DNA from: Pseudoalteromonas tunicata
GTDB lineage: Bacteria > Pseudomonadota > Gammaproteobacteria > Enterobacterales > Alteromonadaceae
Length of the DNA: 64,000 nucleotides
Direction of reading: 5' to 3'
Assembly (NCBI RefSeq): GCF_002310815.1
Contig: NZ_CP011032.1
Coordinates: forward strand, 2,148,001 to 2,212,000
Shown: piece after piece, positions 43,356-54,308 of the stretch
Layout of the letters: each line of letters begins with the position of its first letter
How positions within the stretch are numbered: the stretch's first letter is position 1
Notes under the pieces: generated by a model
Seen by the model: the letters and a program-made list of their open reading frames with translations, nothing else
Told to the model about the DNA's origin: nothing
The model's database searches: none
Made by a program: the position numbers and the translations under genes

Positions 43356-44960
43356 TTAGGCTTTAATCACTTCTCTGACTTGAGGTAATAAACGCCGGCT
43401 TACAGGAATGGCATGATTATTATCCACTATTAAAAAGCCAGCACTGCTGCTGTCGCTAGTTTTTGCAGCCGATTTGAGCGCATTAACACAATCAAGATTC
43501 ACAAGATAAGAGCGGTGCACCTTCATAAAGGTATCGGGTAACTGCAGCTGTAAACTTTTTAAACTGCCGCTAAATAAGCGTTGTTTATTATCTGTCAGCA
43601 TAATGTCGACATAATCTCCTGCCGCTTTGCAAAAAATAATGTCTGCCGTATTAAGGATTTCGGTTTGCCCTGCACTGTTAAGGGTTAATTTAGGCGGTGC
43701 TTGATGTTGCACCGATTGGGCTAAACGAAATTCCAGTTTAGCTATTTGTTTTTGTTCATCGGCAAGTGTCGCTTTATGAGCAATCAGTTCTTGCGCTTGC
43801 TTAATCAGCAAGACCATCATCAAAGCAGTAATAATGTAGTAAAACAAGATTGAATGGAACGTTGCAACAGTGATCAAGGCGACCAAATCAAACAGGAGTA
43901 AAATCACAACATAAGTCAGTAAGGTTTGAGTACGCTGCAAGTAAACTTGCCAACCCAGTAATACAGTCACCATAATCGCAGGCACTAAAATGGCGGCCGC
44001 AGTTTTAACATCAAACCAGGGAATAAAATAAATCGTCATCACACTTGTCACCGTGCCAAGCAGCAACCATATTTGACGATAGAGAATGGCAAATTTACTC
44101 AAACAAACCCACAGCAAACAGACACCAAAACCAAAGGCACTGATCACAATCAGGATTAATCGTAAATCCTGAAACGGGTAATCGTACTGAAACAAACCTC
44201 GAGACAACTCTAAAAACAACTGAGCAATTGCAAAAAATACCATTAAAAAAAGCCAACGCTCATGATGCGGTGACTGCGCTTTTATACTTAAAGCCGCAAG
44301 ATAAACCGCGCCAATTAGTAACGCGCCCAATAACAAAAGTGAAACCAACATATTGTTTTGAAAAAAATCTTGGCTCGAACCGTATTCACCTATTCCGGCA
44401 AAGTGCATCGGACTCGATAAATCCAGCCAACCATGATGGGACGATAAATGAAAGATCACCTCATTTGGGCCAAGCTTTAGCAACTCATTAGGGACATAAA
44501 ACCGCACATCCATTTTACCCACAAACTCACGTTCTGGGTTGCTGTGCGGCGTGCCATTTTGGCCGATTTTTACGCCGTTAAAATACACTTCGCTCGAGGT
44601 TTTGCCAAAAAGGTAAAACGCACTGGCTTGCTGTAAATCTAAATAAGGCTGATTTATCGTCAGTATTGCTTTGACCCAAAGATGATTATTTTGTGGATTT
44701 AATTCATAAAAGCGTATGGTTTTACATTCGGGTTCGCTAAAAGTTGGCGGTACATTTTGCTCAAACTGCGCAGGGCACACTTTGACTGCTTGGGCGTCAA
44801 TACTGATAAGATCTCTGGCAACGGCTTGTTTGGCAAAACACATTAAGCCTAGAATGGCTATTAGGTAAAAACGAAAACTCAACTGTGAAATTTGCTGCAA
44901 AATAACCCTACCACTTATCGAAAAAACACAACCACTTAACGGTTTAACCTTAAAAATCAA
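43356..44960 (-). CDS. 7TM sensor with C-terminal LytTR DNA-binding domain
   Basis: 534 residues at most. The start is uncertain: the frame opens with TTG at 44960, but a signal-peptide-like stretch (FYLIAILGLMCFAKQAVA) suggests a start some 20 codons later. An extracytoplasmic beta domain (about 45-190) with ASAFYLFGKTSSEVYFNG and NEVIFHLSSHHGWLDL precedes seven hydrophobic segments (about 200-390). The C-terminus is a LytTR domain with IIFCKAAGDYVDIMLTD, TFMKVHRSYLVNLDCV and AIPVSRRLLPQVREV. It resembles one-component 7TMR-DISM/LytTR regulators that sense at the membrane and bind DNA. It is divergent from the S33 hydrolase (about 80 bases), a likely target. Confidence 0.85.
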   Translation of the reverse strand: MIFKVKPLSGCVFSISGRVILQQISQLSFRFYLIAILGLMCFAKQAVARDLISIDAQAVKVCPAQFEQNVPPTFSEPECKTIRFYELNPQNNHLWVKAILTINQPYLDLQQASAFYLFGKTSSEVYFNGVKIGQNGTPHSNPEREFVGKMDVRFYVPNELLKLGPNEVIFHLSSHHGWLDLSSPMHFAGIGEYGSSQDFFQNNMLVSLLLLGALLIGAVYLAALSIKAQSPHHERWLFLMVFFAIAQLFLELSRGLFQYDYPFQDLRLILIVISAFGFGVCLLWVCLSKFAILYRQIWLLLGTVTSVMTIYFIPWFDVKTAAAILVPAIMVTVLLGWQVYLQRTQTLLTYVVILLLFDLVALITVATFHSILFYYIITALMMVLLIKQAQELIAHKATLADEQKQIAKLEFRLAQSVQHQAPPKLTLNSAGQTEILNTADIIFCKAAGDYVDIMLTDNKQRLFSGSLKSLQLQLPDTFMKVHRSYLVNLDCVNALKSAAKTSDSSSAGFLIVDNNHAIPVSRRLLPQVREVIKA

Positions 44961-45040
44961 TGCACTTAGTAGATTAGTAGCTGCAAAGATAACTCATTGC
45001 AGTTTAAATGAATCCCAGTTAAACAACGAGGATTTTTACT

Positions 45041-46528
45041 ATGCTTAATTTCAACTATAAATTACTAAGCCAAATAACGACTACTTTATTGACACTTTGG
45101 GTATCAGACACGTTTGCCACAGCATTACCAGTAACAAGCCAAACATATCAAAACGAGCAAGCCATTGTATTTGAAACCATGGATGGTCAAAAAACCGCAG
45201 CGTTTAGTGGATTTTTACAGGTGCCCGAAAATCGCGCTAATCCAGCCAGCCGAAAAATATCGATTCATTACGTGCGCTTTCCTGCCACAGGTAATCAAGC
45301 TGGCTCGCCTATTGTGTATTTATCAGGTGGGCCTGGCGGCTCTGGGATCAGTACTGCAAAATACCCTAATTTTCGCTTTCCACTTTTTATGGCACTCAGA
45401 GAATTTGGTGATGTGATAGCACTTGATCAACGAGGCACTGGGTTATCAAAAGACACACCTACTTGCCAGTCAAGCCAAGTAACCCCTATGACCCAAGTAC
45501 AAACAGCAGATGAAATCAATGCTCTTTATAAACAAGCAGCCAAAGAATGTACTGATTTTTGGCAACAAGCGGGGGTTGATATTTTAGGTTATACCACAGT
45601 GCAAAATGCCCATGATTTAAATGCGCTACGAGAGCATTTAGACGCTAAAAAAATAACACTCTGGGGGATTTCTTACGGCAGCCATTTAGCACTTGCAGCG
45701 CTAAAACTATTTCCAAATGAGATAGACAAGGTAGTGATTGCCAGCGCTGAAGGGCTCAATCAAACCGTTAAATTGCCTGCACAAACAGATGCGTACTTTG
45801 AGCGTTTACAACACGCTATCAATACTCAACCTAATGCGGCAGCGCTTTATCCTGATCTCAAAGCATTAATAAAACGCGTTCATGCCAAACTTGAATTACA
45901 ACCAATAGCTGTAAAACTTACGCAAAAAGATGGCCCTGAATTGGACTTTTTATTTCAAAAACACCATTTACAAGCATTGGCATCGGGCATGATTGCCGAC
46001 CCGCAACGCTTTGTTGGGTTATTACTCAAACTGTATAATGACCTTGATACAGGCCAAGTTGAGATGCTAAATGCGGTATTAAAACGTGGTTATTTTAATG
46101 ACAATCGCATTAAGTTTGAGGCGATGCCTTTTGCGATGGATATCGCATCTGGTATTAGTGATGCACGCTTAACAAAAGTAAATGAACAAGCTAAAACCAG
46201 CTTATTAGGGTTAGCGCTAAACTTCCCGATGCCCCAACTGAATAAACAAGTGCCCAACTTAGATTTAGGTGATGGGTTTCGAACTCAACCAAGCAGTTCA
46301 GTGCCAACACTACTTTTGTCAGGCACGCTTGATGGCCGAACTTATTTAGCCAGCCAATATGAGGCAACCGCTGGGCTCACAAACCTGCAAAAGGTGACAG
46401 TACAAAATGCAGGACATAATTTATTTATGAGTTCACCTGATGTCACTGAGGTAATTAAGGAATTTCTCGCTGGCAAGCCCCTGAGCCACACCACCATCAC
46501 CATTGAATTACCTGATTTTAGTAAATAA
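45041..46528 (+). CDS. Secreted alpha/beta hydrolase, S33 (TAP/proline iminopeptidase-like)
   Basis: 495 residues. A Sec signal ends near TFATA. The hydrolase fold shows VYLSGGPGGSGIS (oxyanion loop), DVIALDQRGTGLS, the nucleophile elbow LWGISYGSHLALAAL with the catalytic Ser, a helical lid, PTLLLSGTLDGRTY with the acid and VQNAGHNLFMS with the His. This is the tripeptidyl-aminopeptidase/prolyl-aminopeptidase group, acting on peptides in the periplasm or outside. Full length for the family. It is divergent from the LytTR regulator gene, which may control it. Confidence 0.9.
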   Translation: MLNFNYKLLSQITTTLLTLWVSDTFATALPVTSQTYQNEQAIVFETMDGQKTAAFSGFLQVPENRANPASRKISIHYVRFPATGNQAGSPIVYLSGGPGGSGISTAKYPNFRFPLFMALREFGDVIALDQRGTGLSKDTPTCQSSQVTPMTQVQTADEINALYKQAAKECTDFWQQAGVDILGYTTVQNAHDLNALREHLDAKKITLWGISYGSHLALAALKLFPNEIDKVVIASAEGLNQTVKLPAQTDAYFERLQHAINTQPNAAALYPDLKALIKRVHAKLELQPIAVKLTQKDGPELDFLFQKHHLQALASGMIADPQRFVGLLLKLYNDLDTGQVEMLNAVLKRGYFNDNRIKFEAMPFAMDIASGISDARLTKVNEQAKTSLLGLALNFPMPQLNKQVPNLDLGDGFRTQPSSSVPTLLLSGTLDGRTYLASQYEATAGLTNLQKVTVQNAGHNLFMSSPDVTEVIKEFLAGKPLSHTTITIELPDFSK

Positions 46529-46599
46529 CGTCTCTACGCTGGTAAAACCCTTATCTAGAACTAAGGTTAATACCCAAGCGCTCAATAATAAAAACAAAA

Positions 46600-46637
46600 A
46601 AAATCAGCCCGTTGAGTTTTCAACTGGCTGATTTTTC
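46600..46637. terminator. Bidirectional terminator between the hydrolase and amylase genes
   Basis: AAAATCAGCC-GTTGA and TCAAC-GGCTGATTTTT form a long stem around GTTT, flanked by A and T runs on both sides, midway between the two converging genes. Confidence 0.85.
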
Positions 46638-46657
46638 ATCTTAACCCAATTGGCTAA

Positions 46658-48652
46658 CTACAAGCTTAAGTGCTGAGCAGCCGCTTGGCCAAATTCAAAT
46701 ACATTAAGCTGACCACACTTAGCAAAGTGATTATTACTGGCATAGGGTGCATTAGCTTGTTGGATATCGCTCTCCCAACCTTGGCCATTTTCAACATAGG
46801 CTTTGAGTTCAAACCAGCCATTAACCGTATTACTGCAATCCATTTGCACATCAAACAACCAATAATGTTGGCCAAATGTATTAAGTGGAGTTTCACCATA
46901 ACCATCATTGGCTACGGTTTTTTTTGCACCCCAACTAGCGGGCCAAACATCAGTTGTCCAATCAAGCGGGCTACCTTGTGCTTGCGCAGCTTGATTTGTT
47001 TCGCCGCCCTGCCAATTGAGTAACGTATCGCCTTGTTTGTACATTGCAGTCGTTGGGTTTTTAAGATTATTGTGATTGATTGTTAACGCGCAGTCATTTG
47101 GGGTTGTTGTGCAATCGCGCCCTAATGAAGTGGCAAATTGATGATCTATACCACCGCGAATAAACATATCTTGCCCAGCTTGAGTTTGCGCTTTAATCAT
47201 TACCACAGTGCGTTGCATTGTTGGCGTTTCATTTAAAGGTTCAAGTCGACTCTGTTTATGCACCGCAATGGCATTCATTGCACTGACAGAAAGTGAGGTA
47301 AAACCAGCACTATTGACCAATATAGTTTGACCAAAGCACTGGGTTTTATCGGCTGAAATGCGCCCTTGCAATACATCACAGTATTCCCCTTGCGCTAAGC
47401 CTGTTTGCAAAGTAGCCATTAATGACGAGGACTCCCGATTAATAGCCACAAAGCCCTCTGCACCGCGAGAAAAAGCAATCTGATTATTACCATTATCCCA
47501 CCAGTTACTAACTTGCCATGCAGCTGTGGTATTGTTTCTAAAATCAACCGCACCGGCAATCATGTCTTTGCGATGCTCACACTGCCAACCTTGTATGGTG
47601 CAATTTACTTGGCCATTTTGGTGAATTGATTCGCCAGGGGCGCCCGCGTCAGTATCATGATGAAAGTTGTAGCTCGACATCACTTTTGGATAACCATACG
47701 GATAGGCAAGCATAAAAACATTAGCCAATTCGTACAGCTTGCCATCTTCGAACGTTATCACATTGCCAGCACCACCATGACCGCGCTGGTTGTCATGATT
47801 ATCAACAAATACCACCGCCTTGTGACTAGGCATCATGCCCCACACTTCACCAAATTGGCTCAACCAAGCTAACTTGCCCGTTTTAAATGTTCGGCCTAAC
47901 TCTGTACTGTATTTAAATTCGGTTACTAAACCATTATTAAAATATTCGCTGGCTGATACGGCTTCAGCTCCTTGATCTATAACTTCTTGAAAGATAAGTG
48001 GTGAGCCATTCACTTTGGCTAAAATACTGGCAATATCACCGGCAGGCATGTGTTTTGATGCATCTAAACGCATGCCTTTGACCCCTAAACCGACTAAATC
48101 ATTTAAAAATTCGGCAAGAGTATCTTGCACATAACTTGATGCGGTATTTAAATCGGGCAATCCAACTAATTCACAATGTTGCACTCGCCAAGCATTATTA
48201 CCGTAATCTTCCCCATTTATGGTGCACGTGGTATGAAAATCCTGGGGGCTATAAATTGGATATTGTTTTGCCGAAAACGCACTACCTGCTACCCCTCTGC
48301 CACTTCCTGCCGCCATGTGATTAATGACCGCATCAACATAAATATCAACCCCGACCGCTTGGCAACGACTGACCATATTAGCAAAAGCGGTGCGGTTTCC
48401 GCCTCGGCTTTGCAACTGGTAACTAACAGGCTGATAGCGGGTCCACCATTGGCTGCCTGTAACATGCTCATTTGGCGGGGATACTTGAACAGCGGCATAG
48501 CCTTTTGGGCCTAAAAATGTTTCACATTCTGTCGCCACATCTTGCCAATTCCATTCAAATAAATGAACAAAAGTGGTGGGGGCCGCGTGAATGCTAATGC
48601 TTGGAAAAAAGAATAAGCTTGTTGCAATTGCTGAAATAGTGCTATTTTTCAT
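46658..48652 (-). CDS. amyA: Secreted alpha-amylase (GH13), chloride-dependent type
   Basis: 664 residues. After a signal peptide (ending SISIHA), mature text [19 protein letters not shown] closely matches the Pseudoalteromonas haloplanktis enzyme and animal amylases. GH13 motifs: [19 protein letters not shown] (nucleophile Asp), IFQEVIDQG (Glu), [10 protein letters not shown] (Asp). Residues used for chloride binding in the haloplanktis enzyme (Arg before the nucleophile, Asn in the DNHDN loop, Lys in GYPKVMSS) are present. The C-terminal 190 residues (from about 480) match the size of the long extension in that precursor, which is removed after export. It hydrolyses starch and glycogen outside the cell. 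It faces the hydrolase gene across a shared terminator. Confidence 0.95.
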   Translation of the reverse strand: MKNSTISAIATSLFFFPSISIHAAPTTFVHLFEWNWQDVATECETFLGPKGYAAVQVSPPNEHVTGSQWWTRYQPVSYQLQSRGGNRTAFANMVSRCQAVGVDIYVDAVINHMAAGSGRGVAGSAFSAKQYPIYSPQDFHTTCTINGEDYGNNAWRVQHCELVGLPDLNTASSYVQDTLAEFLNDLVGLGVKGMRLDASKHMPAGDIASILAKVNGSPLIFQEVIDQGAEAVSASEYFNNGLVTEFKYSTELGRTFKTGKLAWLSQFGEVWGMMPSHKAVVFVDNHDNQRGHGGAGNVITFEDGKLYELANVFMLAYPYGYPKVMSSYNFHHDTDAGAPGESIHQNGQVNCTIQGWQCEHRKDMIAGAVDFRNNTTAAWQVSNWWDNGNNQIAFSRGAEGFVAINRESSSLMATLQTGLAQGEYCDVLQGRISADKTQCFGQTILVNSAGFTSLSVSAMNAIAVHKQSRLEPLNETPTMQRTVVMIKAQTQAGQDMFIRGGIDHQFATSLGRDCTTTPNDCALTINHNNLKNPTTAMYKQGDTLLNWQGGETNQAAQAQGSPLDWTTDVWPASWGAKKTVANDGYGETPLNTFGQHYWLFDVQMDCSNTVNGWFELKAYVENGQGWESDIQQANAPYASNNHFAKCGQLNVFEFGQAAAQHLSL

Positions 48653-48814
48653 GGTGTGCTCTTTTTGTTATTGTTTACAATTTAATAACAATAGCGAACC
48701 TTATTCGGAAACACCCTTTGAATACGTATGCAAAAAAAATAAGAGATGCGTATTAGCTATTGAAAAAAACCAATTTTAAAAGCGACACGCTAAAGCAGCA
48801 ACCGATCCCCCTCT

Positions 48815-50725
48815 TCACAGAACACTAATATTGATAGGTAAAACAATTTCAAATTGAGTCGAGATCCCTTTTGGCAGCTCCTCTTGCTGTTTAATGCTAA
48901 CGCTTCCTTGTAAAATTTTTGTCGCCCATTGCTTTACCATAGATAATCCAAGTCCTGTATGGCCATGATTGCGTGAGGATGTAACAAAGGGCTCAAATAG
49001 CTTATCTCGCAAGTCGGGATTAATGCCCATGCCATTATCACTAACTGTGATGCAAATCGTTTTAAGGTCAAGATTGAATACTCTGACATCAATTTGACCT
49101 ACCTCCCCCTCATTAAAACCATGCTCTAATGCATTGAGAATTAAGTTTTCCAATAGTTGAGAAATAATACCAGGCCTGCTAACTAAATTGCAGTTAGTCT
49201 CAATATGTTTATTTAACGCAACCCTTGAGGTTTTAAACTTAGGATGTAAAACAGCAAATAAATCATCAACAATTTTATTCATATCACAGCTAACGAGCTG
49301 CTCACTGGCCCTATCTATTGCCATTCGTTTAAAGCTTTTAATATGCATCACCGCTTTATCTAAATTCAAGCGCGATAAATATAAGTTATCATTGATTGAA
49401 ACTAAGCTTTCATCTAAATATTGTTTTGTAAGCCCTTTTTGAATTTGATCTTGCAGTTTTTGGCAAATAACCTGCGCATTGGAAGTTGAAATCACAGCCC
49501 CACCAACTGGCGTATTCATTTCATGCGCAATGCCAGCCACCATCATACCAAGTGAAGATAACTTCTGTGCCTCAACCAGATCTTTTTGTAACTTCTGCTG
49601 CTGAATTAGGTTTTTGTTTAATTTTTGGTTTGCGACAGTCAGGGCCTGTTGTTCTTGTTGCAGCTCTATCGCACTACTTAATAATTTGAGCTTGAAGTGA
49701 TATTCACGCCAAAGATATACACCAAATATAGCCACCAATATCAGCATAGTAAGGCCCGCCGTTTGGATGGCATGCCAAAATAAATTTTGCAGCACTTCAT
49801 CAATACTTTTAACAAGTAAAATTACATAGTTAGTTTCTACTTCTGATGTATTGTCATCAAACATCAGCATTTTAATAAAGCTTTTTACTCTGTGCTCTGC
49901 AAAATGACCTATTTCTTCTATCGGTAATGATGCTATATGTTGCCAAAGTTTTGGGGACTCTTCGGCTAACGACGGGGTCTGTGCATCAAACATAAAAGCC
50001 CACTCTTTACTTTTATCTTGATGTAATAACCAATGACCCTCTGAATTTAAAACAAATAACTGCGCTTTAGCTTCAGAATGTGAAGCAAACTGTTTAAATA
50101 AGTCAGATAAATTAAAATTAACCACCAATAATCCATCAAAATAATAGTCGGAACTATTGGTGCGGTAAGTTGCACGCAATGTCGGTTGATAAGGCTTAAC
50201 AATCACCTTATTTTCAATGTTTAAATCTAATACTGAGGTATAGATATTAGGTGGTTTAACTAACATACCTTGTTGAAAATAATATCTTAGTTTTTTGTTT
50301 TGGAGTTCATTTTCTGGGATCACCTCATACGCATTATTTTCAAAATTAACCCTAAAACGCTCTTGGCCTGACGCATCAAGCCAGCGAATTTGTGAAATAA
50401 GATCCGTGGCAGAACCAAAGTCGATGAAGTGCTGTAATACCTTAGAATTTATCTGATTCAAATTAACCGAGTCACTGTTGTCAGTTGTGCTTTTTAAGGC
50501 ATTATCGGCAACAAGTAACTTCATCAGCTGTCGAATACTGCCGAGTTCTCGATTAAATAGATTATGCGATCGAAAAATGAGATCATCTTGAATATCTTGA
50601 ATACTGTTTAGTTTTGCTTGATATTGTTGATAAAACACAAGGCAACTAAACAAGAATGAAGCAACAATTGCACCTGTTAGCGTTATTACAAAGCTACGCT
50701 TAATCGAAGCTACTTGCTTAAGCAT
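48815..50725 (-). CDS. Sensor histidine kinase paired with the REC-GGDEF-EAL protein
   Basis: 636 residues. Two membrane spans (about 12-32 and 312-334) enclose a large periplasmic sensor of about 280 residues of the Cache type (DASGQERFRVNFENN, YTSVLDLNIEN, YYFDGLLVVNFNLSDLF). A coiled linker follows (LQQEQQALTVANQKLNKNL), then the H-box SLGMMVAGIAHEMNTPVGGA with the phospho-His, the N-box LLENLILNALEHG, DNGMGINPD and GHTGLGLSMVKQW. The ATG at 50725 lies 3 bases after the stop of the regulator gene at 50729, so both form an operon. It probably phosphorylates that protein's receiver to tune c-di-GMP. The NarX- or Cache-type signal is unknown. Confidence 0.9.
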   Translation of the reverse strand: MLKQVASIKRSFVITLTGAIVASFLFSCLVFYQQYQAKLNSIQDIQDDLIFRSHNLFNRELGSIRQLMKLLVADNALKSTTDNSDSVNLNQINSKVLQHFIDFGSATDLISQIRWLDASGQERFRVNFENNAYEVIPENELQNKKLRYYFQQGMLVKPPNIYTSVLDLNIENKVIVKPYQPTLRATYRTNSSDYYFDGLLVVNFNLSDLFKQFASHSEAKAQLFVLNSEGHWLLHQDKSKEWAFMFDAQTPSLAEESPKLWQHIASLPIEEIGHFAEHRVKSFIKMLMFDDNTSEVETNYVILLVKSIDEVLQNLFWHAIQTAGLTMLILVAIFGVYLWREYHFKLKLLSSAIELQQEQQALTVANQKLNKNLIQQQKLQKDLVEAQKLSSLGMMVAGIAHEMNTPVGGAVISTSNAQVICQKLQDQIQKGLTKQYLDESLVSINDNLYLSRLNLDKAVMHIKSFKRMAIDRASEQLVSCDMNKIVDDLFAVLHPKFKTSRVALNKHIETNCNLVSRPGIISQLLENLILNALEHGFNEGEVGQIDVRVFNLDLKTICITVSDNGMGINPDLRDKLFEPFVTSSRNHGHTGLGLSMVKQWATKILQGSVSIKQQEELPKGISTQFEIVLPINISVL

Positions 50726-50728
50726 CTG

Positions 50729-52966
50729 TTATCTGCCATGAAGCTTTTCGTTATTTTTTAACCAAACAAGTAAATCATCCATAAACATGGGTTTGGCAAA
50801 TAAATAGCCTTGTGCAATTCGACAGCCAATGTTTGATAGCCATTCTTGCTCGTACTTATTTTCAACCCCTTCCGCTATCACTTCAAAACCAAAGGTATCA
50901 GCCAGCATCATAATCATATTGATAATATGCTCATTAGACTCGTTATTTTGTAAATTACTTACAAAACAACGGTCTATTTTGATTGCATGAGCTGGTATTT
51001 GCGCTATATGTTGCAGTGAAGAATAACCAGTGCCAAAATCATCTATGCTAATTTTAATCCCTAACTTTGCAAACTTGTGCAACGTTTTATTGACCTTTTC
51101 ATAATTAAAAATAGCTTGAGTTTCGGTCACTTCTAATTCTAATTGTTGTGGTGATACCCCATATTTTGCAATTTTTTCTGTCATTTCAACAAAATATTGA
51201 TCAGATAATAAATCAGAAGTGGATGCATTAAATGCAATAGGTAAACAATAACCATGGCAATTTAATACGTTTGTCGCTTCAAGTATTTTATCAAATATTA
51301 ATTTATCGAGCACACTAATTAGCCCTGCCGTTTCTGCTAACTCAATAAACTCATCTGGACTAATAAACGTACCATCCGCTAATTGCCAACGAGCGAGTGC
51401 CTCAAAACCAACAACTTTGTGCGAATTCAAATTTACTTTAGGTTGCAGAGCAATCATAAGTTCATTATTTCTAATTGCCGAGCGCAGCTTTAACATCAAA
51501 TCAAATCGGCGTGTTAACGCTTGAGTATTGGCCGGAGTGAATCGAATAAACTCTGCTAAATTAATGTTTGCTTCATTTAAGGTCGACTCGGCTAAGTTAA
51601 AGATTTGACTGGCGTTATTTTGCAGCACAGAATTCAAGTCAACGGCCAAAACTCGAACATCCATAATTTGTAGTACACCGTCAGCCACAAAAGCTTGTCG
51701 GTTGAAAGAATCAATAACCGAGTCACTTAATGGGGGGTCGTTGGCAATTAACACACCCAAACTATCATTTTTAAATAACGCAATCCTCGGTGAATAGCTT
51801 GCCAACTGCTGCTGTATATTGAGCTGTAACCTTTTTAAGGTTTTATTACAAAACTCATAACCAAAACTAAATGACTTTTCATCAAATTGAAGTATTTCAA
51901 ATACTAACAGCAACGTTTTTTGCTGCTCACTCGCATTCATATTTTCAATTTCACGCTGTAACCAATTACGGTTTGGCATATTGAGCGCAACGTCGGTATA
52001 GGCAAGTTCGGTGAGTCGATTTAATAAAGCTATATTACTAAATCCGGTACTCACATTTTCACTAAACACTTGTAATAAATAAATATTTTGCTGACTTATA
52101 GGGTTGTCAGATTTTACAATTGTGATGTAATGGTTATTATCAAAATCAGGTGTCTCGAAATAAAATACTGTATGGTGCGGGCTAAAAACATGTGTTTTAG
52201 TGTGTATGGATTTTTTAACTGCTTGATAAATTTCATCATCAAGTGATTTAGCCGTAAGGAACTGCCCTTCCAACCCTCTAAAACAACCACTGGTTGTTAT
52301 CACTTTGGGCGCAACTTCAGAATGTTGAGTATTACCAGAGCACAGCACACCGCCCCCTTCGGAGATATTTAAAATATTAGTGATTTCGTCTAAAACCGCT
52401 GATGAAAATGACTCGATATCATGTTTACTGTTTATGCTTCTTGCAGCGTCTAATACCAATTGCAAGCCATGCTTGGCCGCAGAAATCTGCACAATATAAT
52501 TATATGTTCGAAGGTTACTGTTAACTATAGAGTGTAGTTTTTCGATGGTGATATCTGATTTATTCCAGTACTCATCAATATCGAGTGATTCCATCACTTT
52601 ACGCTCTGGCGCAAAACTAGGTTGGCCCGTCAATAAGACAATTCGCATCTCTCGGTTACCAATCACATTACGTATGGTATCAACGAGCCTTAAACCAGAA
52701 TCATCGTCCTCCATCACCACATCAATAAATACCAATGCAATATCGCTATTTCGCGCTAAAACCAAGGCAGCTTCAGTCACCGACTGAGCAGTTAAGATGT
52801 CTAATTGAATACCATCATCCAGGGTGAGTGCTTTAAAACTATTAATGAGGGCATTTTGATAATTTATATCGTCTTCAACGGTTAGGATTTTTACTAGATT
52901 TTTATTTTCTTCAGGCAGAGAGTTGTTTTCAACAAACTCAAATAATACATTTTCAGCGCTAGTCAT
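50729..52966 (-). CDS. REC-DUF3369-GGDEF-EAL response regulator, c-di-GMP phosphodiesterase
   Basis: 745 residues. Receiver at about 22-150: VKILTVEDDINYQNA, the phospho-Asp in LVFIDVVMEDDDSG, VLLTGQPS and EYWNKSD. A DUF3369 region (about 150-320, IVQISAAKHGLQLVLDAARS) is typical of signal-transduction proteins of this layout. The GGDEF domain (about 330-480) is degenerate: the signature reads FKNDSLGVLIAND, so it is inactive for synthesis but might bind GTP. The EAL domain (about 500-740) is intact: VVGFEALARW, IAFNAST, LEVTETQ, SIDDFGTGYSSL, IKIDRCFV, VIAEGVEN, QGYLFAKP. Net activity should be c-di-GMP breakdown. Operon with the kinase gene. Confidence 0.92.
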   Translation of the reverse strand: MTSAENVLFEFVENNSLPEENKNLVKILTVEDDINYQNALINSFKALTLDDGIQLDILTAQSVTEAALVLARNSDIALVFIDVVMEDDDSGLRLVDTIRNVIGNREMRIVLLTGQPSFAPERKVMESLDIDEYWNKSDITIEKLHSIVNSNLRTYNYIVQISAAKHGLQLVLDAARSINSKHDIESFSSAVLDEITNILNISEGGGVLCSGNTQHSEVAPKVITTSGCFRGLEGQFLTAKSLDDEIYQAVKKSIHTKTHVFSPHHTVFYFETPDFDNNHYITIVKSDNPISQQNIYLLQVFSENVSTGFSNIALLNRLTELAYTDVALNMPNRNWLQREIENMNASEQQKTLLLVFEILQFDEKSFSFGYEFCNKTLKRLQLNIQQQLASYSPRIALFKNDSLGVLIANDPPLSDSVIDSFNRQAFVADGVLQIMDVRVLAVDLNSVLQNNASQIFNLAESTLNEANINLAEFIRFTPANTQALTRRFDLMLKLRSAIRNNELMIALQPKVNLNSHKVVGFEALARWQLADGTFISPDEFIELAETAGLISVLDKLIFDKILEATNVLNCHGYCLPIAFNASTSDLLSDQYFVEMTEKIAKYGVSPQQLELEVTETQAIFNYEKVNKTLHKFAKLGIKISIDDFGTGYSSLQHIAQIPAHAIKIDRCFVSNLQNNESNEHIINMIMMLADTFGFEVIAEGVENKYEQEWLSNIGCRIAQGYLFAKPMFMDDLLVWLKNNEKLHGR

Positions 52967-53470
52967 TAACCTCTCCTTTGATTAACCTTGCGTTATTTGC
53001 TTTATAAAAAGTATAAAACCAATACTTAGCTAAAAAAATATAGTACATAGTTAATATTTAAGATAATTTTTATTTTTAAACTTAAATAGTTAGACGCTAA
53101 AATCAGGTGTGAAAAAAGCAGCACCACCTGGCACTCTAACGCAGTTAACATTAAAAATAGTATTTTGGCCCTTGAAGAATCTGCAGCACCATTGAACGTA
53201 ACAACTTAACTTATGAAAAAGCGATTTGCACACGCTCGTTACATAATTTAAGTGACCCTAGGTTTGCATAGTCAAATATCACGCATAACGCATAACGCAG
53301 CGAATATTTTTACTCAGATATGCTGCGCATTTTAAATATTACGGTGAACTTTGCCGCGCGCTAAGCCGTATTTAGTGTTGTTAATCTGCATACCTCGTTT
53401 TGTAATGTACGCCCTAGGTATGTGTCTAATCTTAATTGTTTTTAATCTGCCAAAAAGGTGAGCCTTAGTG
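52967..53470. other. Intergenic stretch with no clear gene
   Basis: About 500 bases. It contains direct repeats CGCATAACGCATAACGCAG at 53281-53300 and no open frame with a ribosome-binding site. It carries the promoter of the RR/HK operon on the minus strand and of the coiled-coil gene on the plus strand. Confidence 0.35.
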
Positions 53471-54202
53471 ATGAATACCGCATTAGCAAGTTTACTTTCT
53501 AACCACAACCTTGAAACGAGCGACATTCTTGAAGCCCTCATTACGTCATGCAATCAAGATGTGTCTGAATTTGAGCATATGCACAACGCACTAGAGCAAT
53601 CCAAACAGCAGATAAATGCGCTACAAGATCAAATAAGCCAACTACAAGCTAAAAACCTCCAACTACTGATTGAGCGTGATAGATACCACGAAAAAGTATT
53701 GGAACTTCAAAATATTAACGAACCTACTGCGCCAAGCAACGACACCTTAGATCAATACAAAAAGCAACTGGCCGAGTTTAAAACTATTGCGCCTACAGCC
53801 AAAAAAGTACGCGCTAAAATTAAAGAACTTAAAGATCGCAATCAAACCTTGCATACCAAAGCCAACCATAGCCAAATGCAACTGCTGCAACTAAAACAAA
53901 AGCTGATACAACCCAACGCACTTGATGATGCAATCTGGCGCGATAATCACACTTATGAATGCATTTACCGCTTAAAAGAACAAGTTATTTTTAGTTTACA
54001 AGGTCAAGCAAAAGCCTATACCGGCTTTATTTATCTCGACGGTAAAGGCAATGGTAAAGTAATTTGTTTTGAAGCTAATGGCTTGATTAATGTACCGATG
54101 GCACACGGCAGTATTGATACCATCAGCGATAAAGCTGAGCACTTTATGACCGACTATTTTAAGACTTATCAACACTTATTAGTTTTAGGTGAATTGCTAT
54201 AA
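53471..54202 (+). CDS. Coiled-coil protein, unknown
   Basis: 243 residues from the ATG at 53471 (a GTG one codon earlier is also possible; AAGGTGAGCCTTA precedes). Residues about 30-155 are a heptad-rich coiled coil (ALEQSKQQINALQDQISQLQ, then LKDRNQTLHTKANHSQMQLL). A small C-terminal globular domain follows (about 160-243: DNHTYECIYRLKEQVIFSLQ, YTGFIYLDGKGNGKVICFEA, FMTDYFKTYQHLLVLGEL). No signal peptide or membrane span. I do not recognise the family; the layout suggests a cytoplasmic structural or scaffold protein. Confidence 0.75.
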   Translation: MNTALASLLSNHNLETSDILEALITSCNQDVSEFEHMHNALEQSKQQINALQDQISQLQAKNLQLLIERDRYHEKVLELQNINEPTAPSNDTLDQYKKQLAEFKTIAPTAKKVRAKIKELKDRNQTLHTKANHSQMQLLQLKQKLIQPNALDDAIWRDNHTYECIYRLKEQVIFSLQGQAKAYTGFIYLDGKGNGKVICFEANGLINVPMAHGSIDTISDKAEHFMTDYFKTYQHLLVLGELL

Positions 54203-54308
54203 ATACCCTAGCTATGTGGCCTTACAAGGGGAATTTCTATTCAAATCAACAGCTTTAATTAGTCAAAATCAGTCATGTCGCATAGTGTTTTATTTAAATC
54301 GCTTAGAG

